Source: Humulus lupulus (Eukaryota > Streptophyta > Magnoliopsida > Rosales > Cannabaceae). From it: 64,000 nt of DNA. Positions within the stretch are counted from its first letter, which is position 1, and each line of letters opens with the position of its first letter. A model generated the notes under the pieces. The model was not told where the DNA came from. It saw nothing but the letters and a program-made list of their open reading frames with translations, and searched no databases. Below, one piece after another: positions 10,621 through 21,983 of the stretch. The DNA lies in NCBI RefSeq assembly GCF_963169125.1, contig NC_084798.1, forward strand, positions 168,235,980 through 168,299,979. Reading direction: 5' to 3'. A program made the translations under genes and the position numbers.

Positions 10621-11661
10621 GCCTCTCTTTTCTACAGACACGCGTCGTGGCCCAACCAAAGGGGCGCCGCAGCCTGTCCTCCATCCTGGCCTCCCATCTG
10701 TTCTATAGGGTCGCGGCTCACCAAGAAGAAAGACGCGGCCCGACCCCTTCAAACCCAGATAATCCCCCACTTTAACAACCAAAACCCATCCAATTTACCC
10801 CAAAACCAATCTAACATCTTAATTTAATCACCATAGTAGTTCTAGAATGGTCCCAGCAACAAAACCTAACAAAAAACCTAGCTTAAAACCTCATCAAATC
10901 ACCAATTCAATCTTCAACTCCAAACACCCAAGGAAACTAAAACTCAGCCAAGAACTACAAAATTTAATGGCTAAAATCACAATTTAGAGCTTACCTTAAC
11001 CTCTGCTTGAATCCACAAGTTGAAACTGAGCTAATCCTCAAGTCTAGTTCCCCAATTCCTTGCTTAAGCTTCAAAGTTTCCCTTGGTAAAGTTTAGAGAA
11101 AACAAGAGGAAGAGAAAAGGGAGATAGGGTCGGTTTATGCCAAGTTTCTGAGTGTTTCTTATGTTTTGTCTTACTTAGCCTAGGTCACTTAAGTTACCTC
11201 CAAGGCTCGGGGTACCAAAAACGTCCCCGAGGAAAAATTGGTAAATTTCCCTGACATTCCCACCTAAACGCTCTAACATCAAATATATCTCCAATTTTTT
11301 TTTTATAACCCAATTAAATGTCTAATGCCCAGAATACCCTTTGACTCGCCCCGAGTTGGGTATCTGATCCCGTTGTGACTTTCTAGCTAAACCGCTCCCT
11401 AGGACTCATCCCGAGTCCGGTATTGGGTCTCGTCAGGATCGTGCATCTCAAATATATCACCACTCACACGTAGAAAAGATCACAATAATCACAAATATTG
11501 CATTTATGCCCTCAACGGGCTAAAATTACAAACATGCCCCTAATAACCTAAACATGCATTTCTAATCACATGCTTATCAAATTCACACATTAATATAATA
11601 AATCACTTATTTCCATCCAGACACGCTAATCAAGCATTATTAGCAAAATTGGGACGCTGCA
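10621..11661 (-). repeat. LTR G, right part
   Basis: Starts with the second copy of GCCTC. Minus-strand reading begins TGCAGCGTCCCAATTTTGC at 11661. It contains the paired GC-rich segments (about 10640-10740, GCGCCGC and GGTCGCGGC) seen in other LTRs of the window. No coding sequence. Beyond 11661 copia sequence begins, so G was inserted into the copia gag region. Whether G is a solo LTR or part of a full element cannot be seen. Confidence 0.7.
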
Positions 11662-14651
11662 CGAATGCTAGGATGGCACCTTCTTAACATGTTCGTGATC
11701 ACTTGATCAAGGCGACAAACTACTTTCAGGAAGCTAAACTGGATGGAGCCATAATAGATGAGGAAACTCAAGTTGGCTTAATCCTCAATAGTCTATCTCC
11801 AGCTTTCCTGCCATTCACCACCAACTTTGTGTTGAATAAACTCAACTATGGTCTGACACAGCTCATGAGCAAGCTTTAGAATTTTGAGTCTATCATGGGT
11901 GGACCAAGTAAGGGAGGTGAAAAGAAGACAACTACTGCTACTGCTGCTGATCTAGCTAAGGTTGAAGCTAACCAAGCTTCGCCTTCGAAAGATGGAAACA
12001 AGAGGAAAGGTTGACAAAACAACAACCCCAAGCCTACAAAGACTACAAAGACGAGTGCACAACCAAGTGCACAGATGCATAAGGGGAAGTGCTTTCACTG
12101 CAAAGCCAAGGGGCATTGGAAACAGGATTGCCCCAAGTTTCTGGCAGTTAAAAACAAAGGTAATGATTATAGTTCATTTATATTGGAAACATGTGTTTTA
12201 GAGAATGATAACTCTGTTTAGATTGATTCTGGATCTACAAACCATGTTTGTAACTCTTTACAGCTTCTTGAATTGTGGGAGGAAGTGTACGAAGGCGGCT
12301 TAAAGCTTAGAGTTGGGAATAGAGCGTTCGTTGCGGTCCAAGCTAGAGGAAGAGCTCGTCTAAAGTTCATAAATAAATTTTTAATTTTAAATGATGTATT
12401 TTTTATTCTGGATTTTAGTAGAAATTTAATTTCAGTTTCCATGTTGCAGTTAGAACGATTTGTTATGACTTTCACTGGTTCTAATATATCTATTTCTTTC
12501 AATGAATTACAATTGTGTATTGCATGTTTTGAAAATGGGCTTTATATTCTGTGACCTAACGAACCCTGAGCTCTTAACAATGATTTATTCAAAGTAGCTA
12601 AACCTAGGACCAATAAATGTCAAACGACCAATAACGATAATATGACGTATTTATGGCACTTGGGACTAGGTCACGTTGGATATGATAGGATTCAAAGACT
12701 TACAAAGGACTGGCCTTTGAGGGAACTCTCCTTAGGTGAATTACCTATCTGTGAATCTTGTCTAGAAGGCAAACTGACCAAGCGTCCATTCCTTGCAAAG
12801 GGTGAAAGGGCCAAAGAACCACTTGGACTTGTGCATTCAGATGTTTATGGATCTTTGAATGTACAAGCCAGGGGTGGTTTGAGTATTTCGTCACTTTCAT
12901 TGACAATTAGTCTAGATATTCATGTCTTTACCTAATGCATAGGAAATCAGAAACATTTTCAAAGTTTCAGGAATTCCTAGCAATGGCTCAGAATCAATTA
13001 GGTAAAACGTTAAAGATCGTGCGATCTGATAGGGGTGGAGAATATTTGGATATGTAGTTCCAAGATCATCTAACTGGACTTGAGATATTTTCACAACTTA
13101 CTGCCCCAGGTTTTCCGTAACAAAATTGTGTAGCGGAACGCCGGAACATAACTTTATTGGAAATGGTTAGATGAATGCTTAGTTACTCAACTTTACCAAC
13201 TTTGTTCCGAGGACATGCAATTGAAACTGCAAACCACATTCTCAATGTCATGTCGTCTAAATCATTCCCCAATACACCTTTAGAATGCTGGAATGGTCGT
13301 GAACCTAGTTTACGCCATTATAGAATCTGGAGGTGTCCTGCCTACGTCCTGAGGAAAAAGGAGGGAAAGCTAGAACCGCGAACTGAATTTTGCATTTTTT
13401 TTTGGCTATCCTATAGGTACTCGGGGTGGAATTTTCTATAGTCATTCAGGAAAGAAAGTGTTTACTTCTACAAATGCTCCGTTTTTGGAAAATGACAATG
13501 TCCTAAACTTCAAACCTCGCAGCAAAGTAGTTTTAGAGGAGATGGTTAAAGATTTGACTCCAACCAATGTTCCATCATCATCAATGCAAGTTGATGATGA
13601 AGATCTCACTCTTCATTTCCAAATGAAGAAAGTACCACTGTTCCTGAGCAAACAGTCACGGAGCCTAGTCATAGTGAGAGGGTTTCTAGGAACCCAATTC
13701 GCTATGGTTTGGATGGTGAAACCAATATGGTTGTTGGTGACACTAGTGATGATGATCCCTTGTCTTTCAAATAGGCAATGGCTAGCCTTGAAAAGGAACT
13801 ATGGCTCAAAGCCATGAAACATGAAATGGAGTCCATGTACTCAAATTCCATCTGGGATCTTGTGGAAGCACCTAGTGACTTTAGGGCCATTGGGTGCAAG
13901 TGGATCTACAAGAGGAAATGAGATGTAGATAGAAATATCGAGACTTATAAAGCTCGATTACTGGCAAAGGGTTATACCCATAGAGAAACTATGAGGAAAC
14001 TTTTAGTCTGGTAACCATGCTTAAATCCATTCACATCCTCCTATCCATAGCAGCCGCCCTTGACTATGAGATCTGGAAAATGGACGTCAAGACAACTTTT
14101 CTTAATGGAAAGCTTGAAGAATTCATTTATATGGATTAGCCAAAAGGATTTAAAGTAGCTGGACAAGAAGGAAAAGTTTCCAAGTTGAATAGATCCATCT
14201 ATGGACTTAACCAAGACTTATCCAAGCTTCTCGTTCCTAGAATCTTAGGTTTGATGAAATAATCAAAACCTATGGATTTCAACAAAATATTGATGAGCCC
14301 TATGTTTACCAACTGAAGGCAAATCAAATAGTGGTATTTCTGGTTCTTTATGTAGATGATATCTTGCTCATTGGAAACAATGTTAAGAAATTATCAGATG
14401 TGAAGAATTTGCTAAGCACTCAATTCCAGATGAAGGATTTGGGTGAAGCAAGTTATGTTCTAGGTATCCAGATCATCAGGGATAGAAAGTACTGACTCTT
14501 AGCTCCTTCTCAAGCAACTTACATTGATAAAGTGTTTGAACGTTTCTCAATGACAAATTCCAAGAAAGGGCGTCTATCGTCCCGCCATGGAATTCATCTT
14601 TCAAAGAAGCAGTCTCCCTAGAATCCTGAAGAGGAAGATGCAATGGGAAAA
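11662..14651 (+). pseudogene. Ty1/copia gag-pol, 5' half (heavily decayed)
   Basis: Starts inside gag (UBN2-like capsid, about 11670-11900). It then shows a CCHC zinc knuckle CFHCKAKGHWKQDC (about 12090-12135), the protease region with IDSGSTNHVC (near 12220), the GAG-pre-integrase domain (WHLGLGHVGYDRI, ICESCLEGK; 12640-12790), integrase core remnants (HSDVYG, SDRGGEY; 12830-13060) and reverse transcriptase with LYVDDILLIGNN (about 14350). Many stops and frameshifts occur, so it is dead. The coding resumes at 26635 after the nested insertions. Flanking GAAAA (14647-14651 and 26630-26634) is the duplication made by LTR C. The order protease-integrase-RT is diagnostic of copia. Confidence 0.88.
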
Positions 14652-14655
14652 TGTT

Positions 14656-16924
14656 TGTAACGACCCAAAAATCACTAATATGGCTTAAGGGCCTTGATTA
14701 GTGTGCCGGGAGGGCATAATTGGTTTATGTGTGAATTTATTGATTTAATACATGATTATATGATAAGAATGCATGTGTGATTTTATGAATGTTGAATTGT
14801 GATTAAATGTTATAAATGTGAGAACCACATTGTTATGTGGGTAAATCTGCAGCGTGCGACCTAAGGCGATCCTAGGGAGCTAGATAGCGGGGAAAAATCA
14901 CAACGGGGATTAATAGTTGACTTTGGATAAGTCTAGGGTATTTTAGGTATTGAGCATTTATTTAGACTATCATGTTCTGAAAATAAATATATGGAGATAT
15001 ATTTGAGGTTAGGAAGTCTAGGCAGGAATACTGGGGGATTTTACCGTTTTGCCCTTGGGAATGTTTATGGGACCCCAAGCCTCGAGATTGACTCAATGGG
15101 ATAAGAATAGACAAAAACTTAAGGAAAACAGTAGAACAAATATTAGACCGACCTTCTTCCTTCTCTCTCTCTTTCTCTCTCAAAAGAATCACAAAACCAA
15201 GAAGAATTTGGTTGGGAAATTTAGAGAAATTGAGCTGAGGCTTTAGGGGATTAGCTCAGGGTTAGCTAAAGGATCTGATCAAGAATTAAGGTAAGTTTTG
15301 AGTTTCAATTTTGGTGGCTAAATTTTGTGTATACAGCTGAGTTCTAAGTGCTTATTGGTTTTGGCATTAAAGGTGGAATTTGAGGTTAGAACCTTGGAAG
15401 TTAGGTCACGGAACTCTTGGAGGATTGGTTCTACGACTGAGGTAAGCTTTAATTTAAGGTTTAAAGGCTGAGTTATGGTGTTTTCATGGCTGGTTTTTGT
15501 GTTCTTAAGTTAGAAAGTTTCAGTAATTGAAATGGGTTTTTGATGGTTTTCTAGCCTAGGATTCAGCTGGGTTGTGTTGTTGTAATCTTGTGGGAAGTTT
15601 GTGGATAGTTGAGTTGAGGATTTGGGGTGGTGTTGAGTGAGTTTTCATGAGGTTTGAGAGTTAAAAATGGTGATTTTTCTGGGTTTGAAGGGGTCGGGCC
15701 GCGGCATAGTTCTTGGTGAGTCGCGGCCCTTCGAAGTTGGTGGATGCTGAGGAAGAAGGGCGGGCCGCGGCATGGTCTAAGCAATGCCGCGGCCCTTACC
15801 TATTTTTTGGCATTGAGTGGTCCCTGATTGGGGCCATGCCGTGGCATGGTTGGCTAATGCCCCGACCCTTACGGGATTTTGGGTTTTTGAGATTCTACGC
15901 TTGGGAATTTAACCTAGGGTGCTTGGAATTGAATCATTGATCATGTTTGGTGAAATTCAATGTTTCGAAGATTAGAACTTTGTCTAGGAGCTCATTTAAG
16001 TTTGTTGATGGTATCCTTTAACTTGATTGTGACTAGGTGATAAAGGCTTAGGCTCGGGAATGGATCGTGCCTGAGGAGCATCGCTCGTATTCCGAAACCG
16101 TAAAGATTAAACGTATGAAAACTGCACCTGGTTGAATATCTGTAACGGGACTAAGGGCTCCCTATCATAAATGCTTGCAAAGATGGTATTATGCCATGCA
16201 AGCTAATTAGTGAACCAATGGCCTAAGGGCGCCAAGGGTTACACTAGCGCACAGAGCGCGGCTTGGCCACTTGTAGCCGAGGACAGCTTAATATGCACTG
16301 AGTTTGGTTTAAGTGGGCCGGAGTCAGTGGGGTAAACAGAGGGTGCGGCCTAAGTTGTCAGCCCTGATTATTATGTGATATGAATGTTATAATTGTTTGA
16401 TTGCATCCATGATTCTGGATATATGCTGAATGGTTAATGTGGATTACTTGATGAGAGTTCATGCTTAGTGAGTTTGCTATCTGTTATTACTGTTAGTATT
16501 GCACATGTTTTCTTGCTGGGCCTTGGCTGACGAGTGCTACGTGGTGCAGGTAAAGGCAAGGGCAAGCTTGATCATCCTTGATTGGAGAGCTCTACGAGCA
16601 GAATGTACATGGACAACTGTTCAGCCACCACGGTTGAGGTTTAGGCAGGGACGCGAGACCCAAAGATTGTCTATTTTGCCTTAGTATGGCCAATAACTGT
16701 TTATGTACCTTTGGAAGTTTGTAATCCAACTTTTAACTTTGTTCTTTTGGGATCCCATGCAAATAACAATTTAATTATATAAAATGAAACTCTTGGGACC
16801 AAAACCTTTTTAACCCCAGCTCATGCATGTTTAGCGACACGTTTTAAAACTAATGACTTGATTAGCAAGTCTTGGATATTTATAAGTACACAGTGTAGTG
16901 GTCTTGACTATCCACGGTGTTACA
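14656..16924 (+). repeat. Element B 5' LTR
   Basis: TGTAACGACC...GTGTTACA. Contains a CT-rich microsatellite (15160-15182), paired GCCGCGGC palindromes (15698-15860) and a conserved TTGCTGGGCCTTGG...GTGGTGCAGGTAAAGG block (16512-16556). Open frames in it are chance. Confidence 0.93.
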
Positions 16925-17406
16925 ACTTTGTATCAGAGCGTCCTAGGTTTAAGGGATCCTGAAGACAGGATGGACATGTACATTCGCTGCTAGAGACAAT
17001 ATCAAATCAGGGTTCGGTATTCTGTATATTTGTTTATATGCTTATGTGCCTGAAATGAGCTATGAATGTTGTTGTTTATTTGATTTATAGGAAGCATGAG
17101 ATACTGATAGGGCCTGGCCCTTGACTGTTGTGTGAGAATATTGAGGTGTGTTTATTAGCAGCGTCGTGCATGTAGATGAATATTTGGATGATTAATAGTA
17201 TATTGTGCATGGATGAATGCCTATTTCATAGCTAATCTGTAATGAGATTGGAGGCGTGCTTATTAGTAGCCAGTGCATGAGAATGGATGCTTATATGTTG
17301 ATTGTTTGTGATTAGTTATGTTCTATTGGTGGATCTTGGAGAAGTTTTTACCCTGTCATCATGGTCTGACTGCCGAGTCGTTATTTGTAGATTGACTTGG
17401 ATAGCT
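16925..17406 (+). other. Primer binding site and leader of element B
   Basis: Four bases after the LTR the sequence reads TTGTATCAGAGC (16929-16940), one mismatch from the initiator-Met tRNA primer site TGGTATCAGAGC. The rest of the leader to the gag ATG at 17407 has no credible gene. Confidence 0.75.
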
Positions 17407-18539
17407 ATGCGTCCAAGAAAATCTACACGTCTAGCCGGCACTAGGTCCGGGACCGGGGGTGATGACCAGGGCCAGACACCTCCGCCAGTGCCTGAGAACT
17501 GGCAGCAGTTAATGGCTGAGATGCAAGCAAGATTACAGAGTCAGGATGAGCAGATTCGTATCCTGCGACAGCTGGCTCCATCAGGGAGTACTGCCCCTAT
17601 TGTACCACCTGCAGTTGTACCAGTTGTGTAGTCTGGGGAGGTTGGTAACAGGTGGGAGCTGTTATATGAGCGGTTCAGGAAGCAGCAATCCCCAATTTTT
17701 GAGGGTGGACCGGATCCATTGAAACTGAGCAATGGCTAACTATGATCACCGTAATTTTGGATTTTATGAGGATAGAGGGGCATGATAGGGTGGCCTGTGC
17801 CACTTATATGTTGAGAGAGGATGCCCGTATTTGGTGGGAAGTGGCATCGCAGACCAGGGATGTTACTACTTTGAGTTGGGAAGGTTTCAGAGACTTGTTT
17901 AGTCAGAAGTACTACAATGTTGCTGTTAGAGCAGTAAAGATCAATGAGTTTATGAGTCTTGTGCAGGGAAATATGACTGTTACTGAATATGCCCTAAAAT
18001 TTGATAGGCTTGTGAAGTTTGCACCAGATCTTGTGCCTACTAATGCTGCTAGGCAAGATCGATTTATTAGGGGGCTTAATGCTATGATAGCCCGGGTTGT
18101 CAGGATTACAACGGTACCTGGAGGAACAACTTATGCCCAGGCCGTTGAGAAGGCTCTTACCGCTGAGGAAACGGAGAACAAGATATGGAAGGGAAGTGCG
18201 GTAAGGCATGAGGGCCGCAGAGTGGTGCCCCCTTATTCAGGGGCAGGCAGGGGCGGAGGCCCCAGTGACTTCAAAAGAAAGGCTCTTGACACTTTGACCG
18301 CTGCTGGTCCTGATAGGAGGGGTCGGGGTGGTCAGGTTGGCCGTTAGGGTGGCGGCGAGGCATGGCAGACTTATCCGGAGTGCCCGAGGTGTAGAAGACA
18401 CCATCTGGGCGAGTGTCGGGCCAAGGCATGCTTTGTGTGCGGAGCAGTAGGGCATCTCAGGATATACTACCCAACGGTGAAGAAAGGTGAAGTAGGAAAG
18501 GTGGATAGCTTGATTCCAGCTCGAGTATTAACCTTGACT
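17407..18539 (+). pseudogene. gag: gag of element B
   Basis: Starts MRPRKSTRLAG. A TAG stop at 17629-17631 and a one-base frameshift near 17720-17740 separate the N-terminus from the capsid domain (17742-18344; e.g. LREDARIWWEVA, FSQKYYN), the Retrotrans_gag fold that forms the particle. TAG at 18345 comes next, then a zinc knuckle CPRCRRHHLGEC and FVCGAVGHL (18381-18460). A TAG at 18540 separates gag from protease in the same frame. The gypsy type is clear from the capsid motifs. Most stops are TAG where relatives have CAG. Confidence 0.85.
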
Positions 18540-21500
18540 TAGGCAGAGGCCGAGGCTAGTCCCTCGGTAGTGACAGGTCAGCTTTCTAGCGCTGGCACTC
18601 CTTTTACAGTATTGATTGATTCTGGTGCTACACATTCTTTTGTTTCTGGTAGAGTGATTGATAGATTGTGTAGACCTAGTGAGTATCAGACTGCAGGGTT
18701 TGCGACTTTATTGCCTACATGGGAATTGGTAGTTTCTAGGAGATGGATTAGGGCACTGCCAGTGATGGTTGATAGTAGGGAACTCTCAGTGGATCTGATT
18801 GAGTTAGACATGGAGGATTTTGATATGATTTTGGGGATGGATTGGTTGGTCAAGTATGGAGCTACTATTGACTGCAGGAAGAAGATGGTGGCTTTTGAGC
18901 CTGAGGGCGAGGACCCTTTTGTCTTTGTGGGTGCGGTGTCTAGACCCCGTGTACCCATGATTTCAGCGTTGAGAGCCAGAGACTTGTTGCAGGGGGGATG
19001 CATAGGTTTTCTGGCCAGTGTAGTGGATACTGCTAGTGTTGTGCTGGCAGGGCCGGGAGAGACCAAGTTGGTGTGTGAGTTATTAGATGTATTTCCTGAG
19101 GATTTTCCAGGGTTGCCGCCGCGCAGGGAGATTCAGTTTGAGATTGAGTTAGCACCGGGGACAGAACCAGTATCTAGGACACCGTACAGAATGGCACTAG
19201 CAAAATTGAAAGAGTTGAAGATACAGTTGCAAGAACTTCTAGATTTGGGATTCATCAGGCCTAGTTATTCTCCATGGGGCGATCCAGTGTTGTTTGTGAA
19301 GAAGAAGGATGGGACTTTGAGGATGTGTATAGATTATAGAGAATTGAACAAGTTAACTATCAAGAATAGGTACCCTCTACCAAGGATTGATGACTTGTTT
19401 GATCAGCTTCAGGGAAAGACGGTGTTCTCAAAGATTGATCTTCGATCTGGTTATCACCAACTGAGGATCAAAGATGAGGACATACCGAAGATGGCCTTTC
19501 GGACACGGTATGGGCATTATGAGTTCTTGGTCATGTCTTTTGGTCTGACTAATGCTCCAGCAACTTTTATGGATCTGATGAACAGGGTGTTCAAGGACTT
19601 CTTAGATCAGTTCGTCATTGTCTTCATCGATGACATCTTGGTTTATTCCAGTTCAGAGGTAGAACATGAGCAGCATCTCCGACAGGTTTTACAGAGGTTA
19701 AGGGAGCATCAGTTGTACGCTAAGTTTAAGAAGTGTGAGTTTTAGCTGCCAGAGGTGACCATTCTTGGGCATATAGTTGGGGCAGAAGGGATTAAGGTGG
19801 ATCCGTCCAAGGTAGAAGTAGTAAGGGATTGGCCGAGGCCAAGGAACGCCTCGGAGGTTCAAAGTTTCCTTGGATTGGCCGGTTATTACAGACGGTTCGT
19901 AGAGGGGTTCTCAAAGATTTCTTCACCGATGACAGAGTAGACAAGAAAGAATCAGAAGTTTGTTTGTTCAGAGAAGTGTGAGAACAGTTTTCAAGATTTG
20001 AAGCGACGGCTTATTTCTGCACCTGTGTTGAGTCTTCCTTCGGAGGAAGGAAAGTTTGTGGTCTATTGTGATGCATCAAGGATGGGTTTAGGCTGCGTAC
20101 TGATGCAGAATGAGAAAGTTATAGCCTATGCATCTCAGCAGCTGAATGAGTATGAACAGCGGTATCCGACTCATGATTTGGAATTAGTAGCAACGGTATT
20201 CGCACTGAAGGTCTGGCGTCATTATTTGTATGGGGAGAAGTGCGAGATATACACTGATCATAAAAGTTTGAAGTATTTCTTTACTGAGAAGGATCTGAAC
20301 ATGAGGTAGAGGCGTTGGTTGGAGCTTGTTAAGGATTATGACTGCGATATTCTCTATCACCCTGGGAAGGCCAATGTGGTGGCCGATACGCTGAGTAGGA
20401 GGGGCCCAGGACAGTTGTATAGTTCCACCCAGATCTCGAGGGAATTAGCTGATGAGATGGTCAGGGCAAAGATAGAACTGGTGGTAGGCCAGTTAGCCAA
20501 TATTACCTTACAGTCGACCCTGTTAGAGCGGGTCAAGGAGGGGCAGTTATTGGATGCCCAGTTGCAGGAGGTTAGACAGCATGTCTTAGCGGGGACAGCT
20601 AAGGATTATACTGTTTCTGAGACAAGTTCGCTTCGGTATCAGGGATGGATTTGTGTTCCGGCAGATGAGGGGATCAGACGAGAGATACTGAATGAGTCTC
20701 ACACTACGCCATACTCGCTACATCCGGGTACCACAAAGATGTATCAGGATCTACGGACATTATATTGGTGGCCCGGGATGAAGAAGGATGTGGTAGAGTA
20801 TGTGGCTAGATGTTTGACATGTTAGCAGGTTAAGACTGAGCATCAGCGACCAGCGGGATTGCTTTAGCCTTTGGGTATCCCAGAGTGGAAGTGGGAGAAT
20901 ATTACGATGGATTTCGTGGGAGGATTACCTAGGACAGTTGGACTTCATGACTCGGTGTGGGTGATAGTGGACAGAAACACCAAGTCAGCTCATTTTCTAC
21001 CAGTGAGGTCAACCTATATAGTGGAACAGTATGCAGAGCTATATGGAGGGAGATAGTTCGTCTCCATGGGGTTCCAAAGTCTATTGTATCTGATCGAGAC
21101 CCTATCTTTACCTCCAAGTTTTGGAGAGCTCTGCAGAGAGCCATGGGGACACAGCTAAAGTTTAGCACAGCTTTTCATCCTCAGACTGATGGACAGTCTG
21201 AGAGGACGATTCAGGTGTTAGAGGACATGCTTAGGGCATGTGTGATTGATTTCGAGGGGTCTTGGAGTAAGTATTTACCGTTGATCGAATTTTCATTTAA
21301 CAACAGTTATCAATCCACGATTGGAGTGGCCCCTTATGAGATGTTATATGGGAGGAGATGTAGATCACCCATACATTGTGATGAGATGGGACAAAGGAGG
21401 TACTTATGATCGGATATGGTTCAGAGGACTAATGAGGCTATTGAGAAGATTCGAGCTAGAATGCTGGCTTCGCAAAGTAGACAGAGAAGCTACGCTGATC

Positions 21501-21946
21501 CTAAGCGTAGGAGCGTGGAGTTCCAGGTTGGGGACCACGTGTTTCTGCGAGTTTCACCACTGAGAGGAGTGAGGAGGTTTGGAGTGAAGGGAAAGTTGAG
21601 CCCTCGGTTTGTTGGACCTTTTGAGATCCTGGAGAGGATTGGACAGGTGGCTTATAGGCTGGCCTTGCCACCGTCGCTAGCAGGAGTTCATGATGTGTTC
21701 CATGTCTCCATGTTGTGGAAATATGTATCTAATACAACACATGTGCTGAAGTACGAGGACTTAGAGTTACAGACACACTTGTCCTATGAGGAGCGACCAG
21801 TTCGGATTTTGGATCGGAAAGACAAAGTCTTACGAAATAAGACAATACCATTAGTAAAAGTGTTGTGGAGAAAAAGCAAGGTCGAGGAAGTGACCTGGGA
21901 GTTAGAGACAGCGATGCGGGATCAGTATCCCGAGTTATTCAGGTAA
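18540..21946 (+). pseudogene. pol: pol of element B: protease, reverse transcriptase, RNase H, integrase, chromodomain-like tail
   Basis: One frame holds protease ([11 protein letters not shown], 18607), reverse transcriptase ([20 protein letters not shown] at 19293; catalytic FIDDILVYS at 19623), RNase H ([12 protein letters not shown], 20060; [10 protein letters not shown], 20250) and the integrase zinc domain (HPGTTKMYQDL...CLTC, 20720-20822). Stops in this frame: TAG at 19743, 19938, 20307, 20823, 20865. A one-base shift near 21045 moves the integrase core ([12 protein letters not shown], 21090) to another frame, with TGA at 21407. The chromodomain-like tail (VEEVTWELE) ends at 21946. The protein would copy and insert the element. 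All domains are present but broken, so this copy cannot work by itself. Confidence 0.9.
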
Positions 21947-21969
21947 AATTTCGAGGACGAAATTCTCAG

Positions 21970-21983
21970 TAGGAGGCGATAGT
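21970..21983 (+). other. Polypurine tract of element B
   Basis: AGGAGGCGATAG lies immediately before TTGTAACGACC of the 3' LTR, downstream of the conserved GAGGACGAAATTCT motif found at the end of many plant gypsy elements. Confidence 0.75.

Noticed and set aside
14962..15246. Open frames repeated at 22290-22574 in both LTRs of element B
   Set aside because: They lie within LTRs over a CT-rich microsatellite and are duplicated only because the LTRs are.
16499..16684. Small ORF MHMFSCWALADECY present in both LTRs of element B (also 23825)
   Set aside because: It covers the conserved LTR block and matches in both copies only as LTR sequence; other LTR families share the DNA but not the reading frame.
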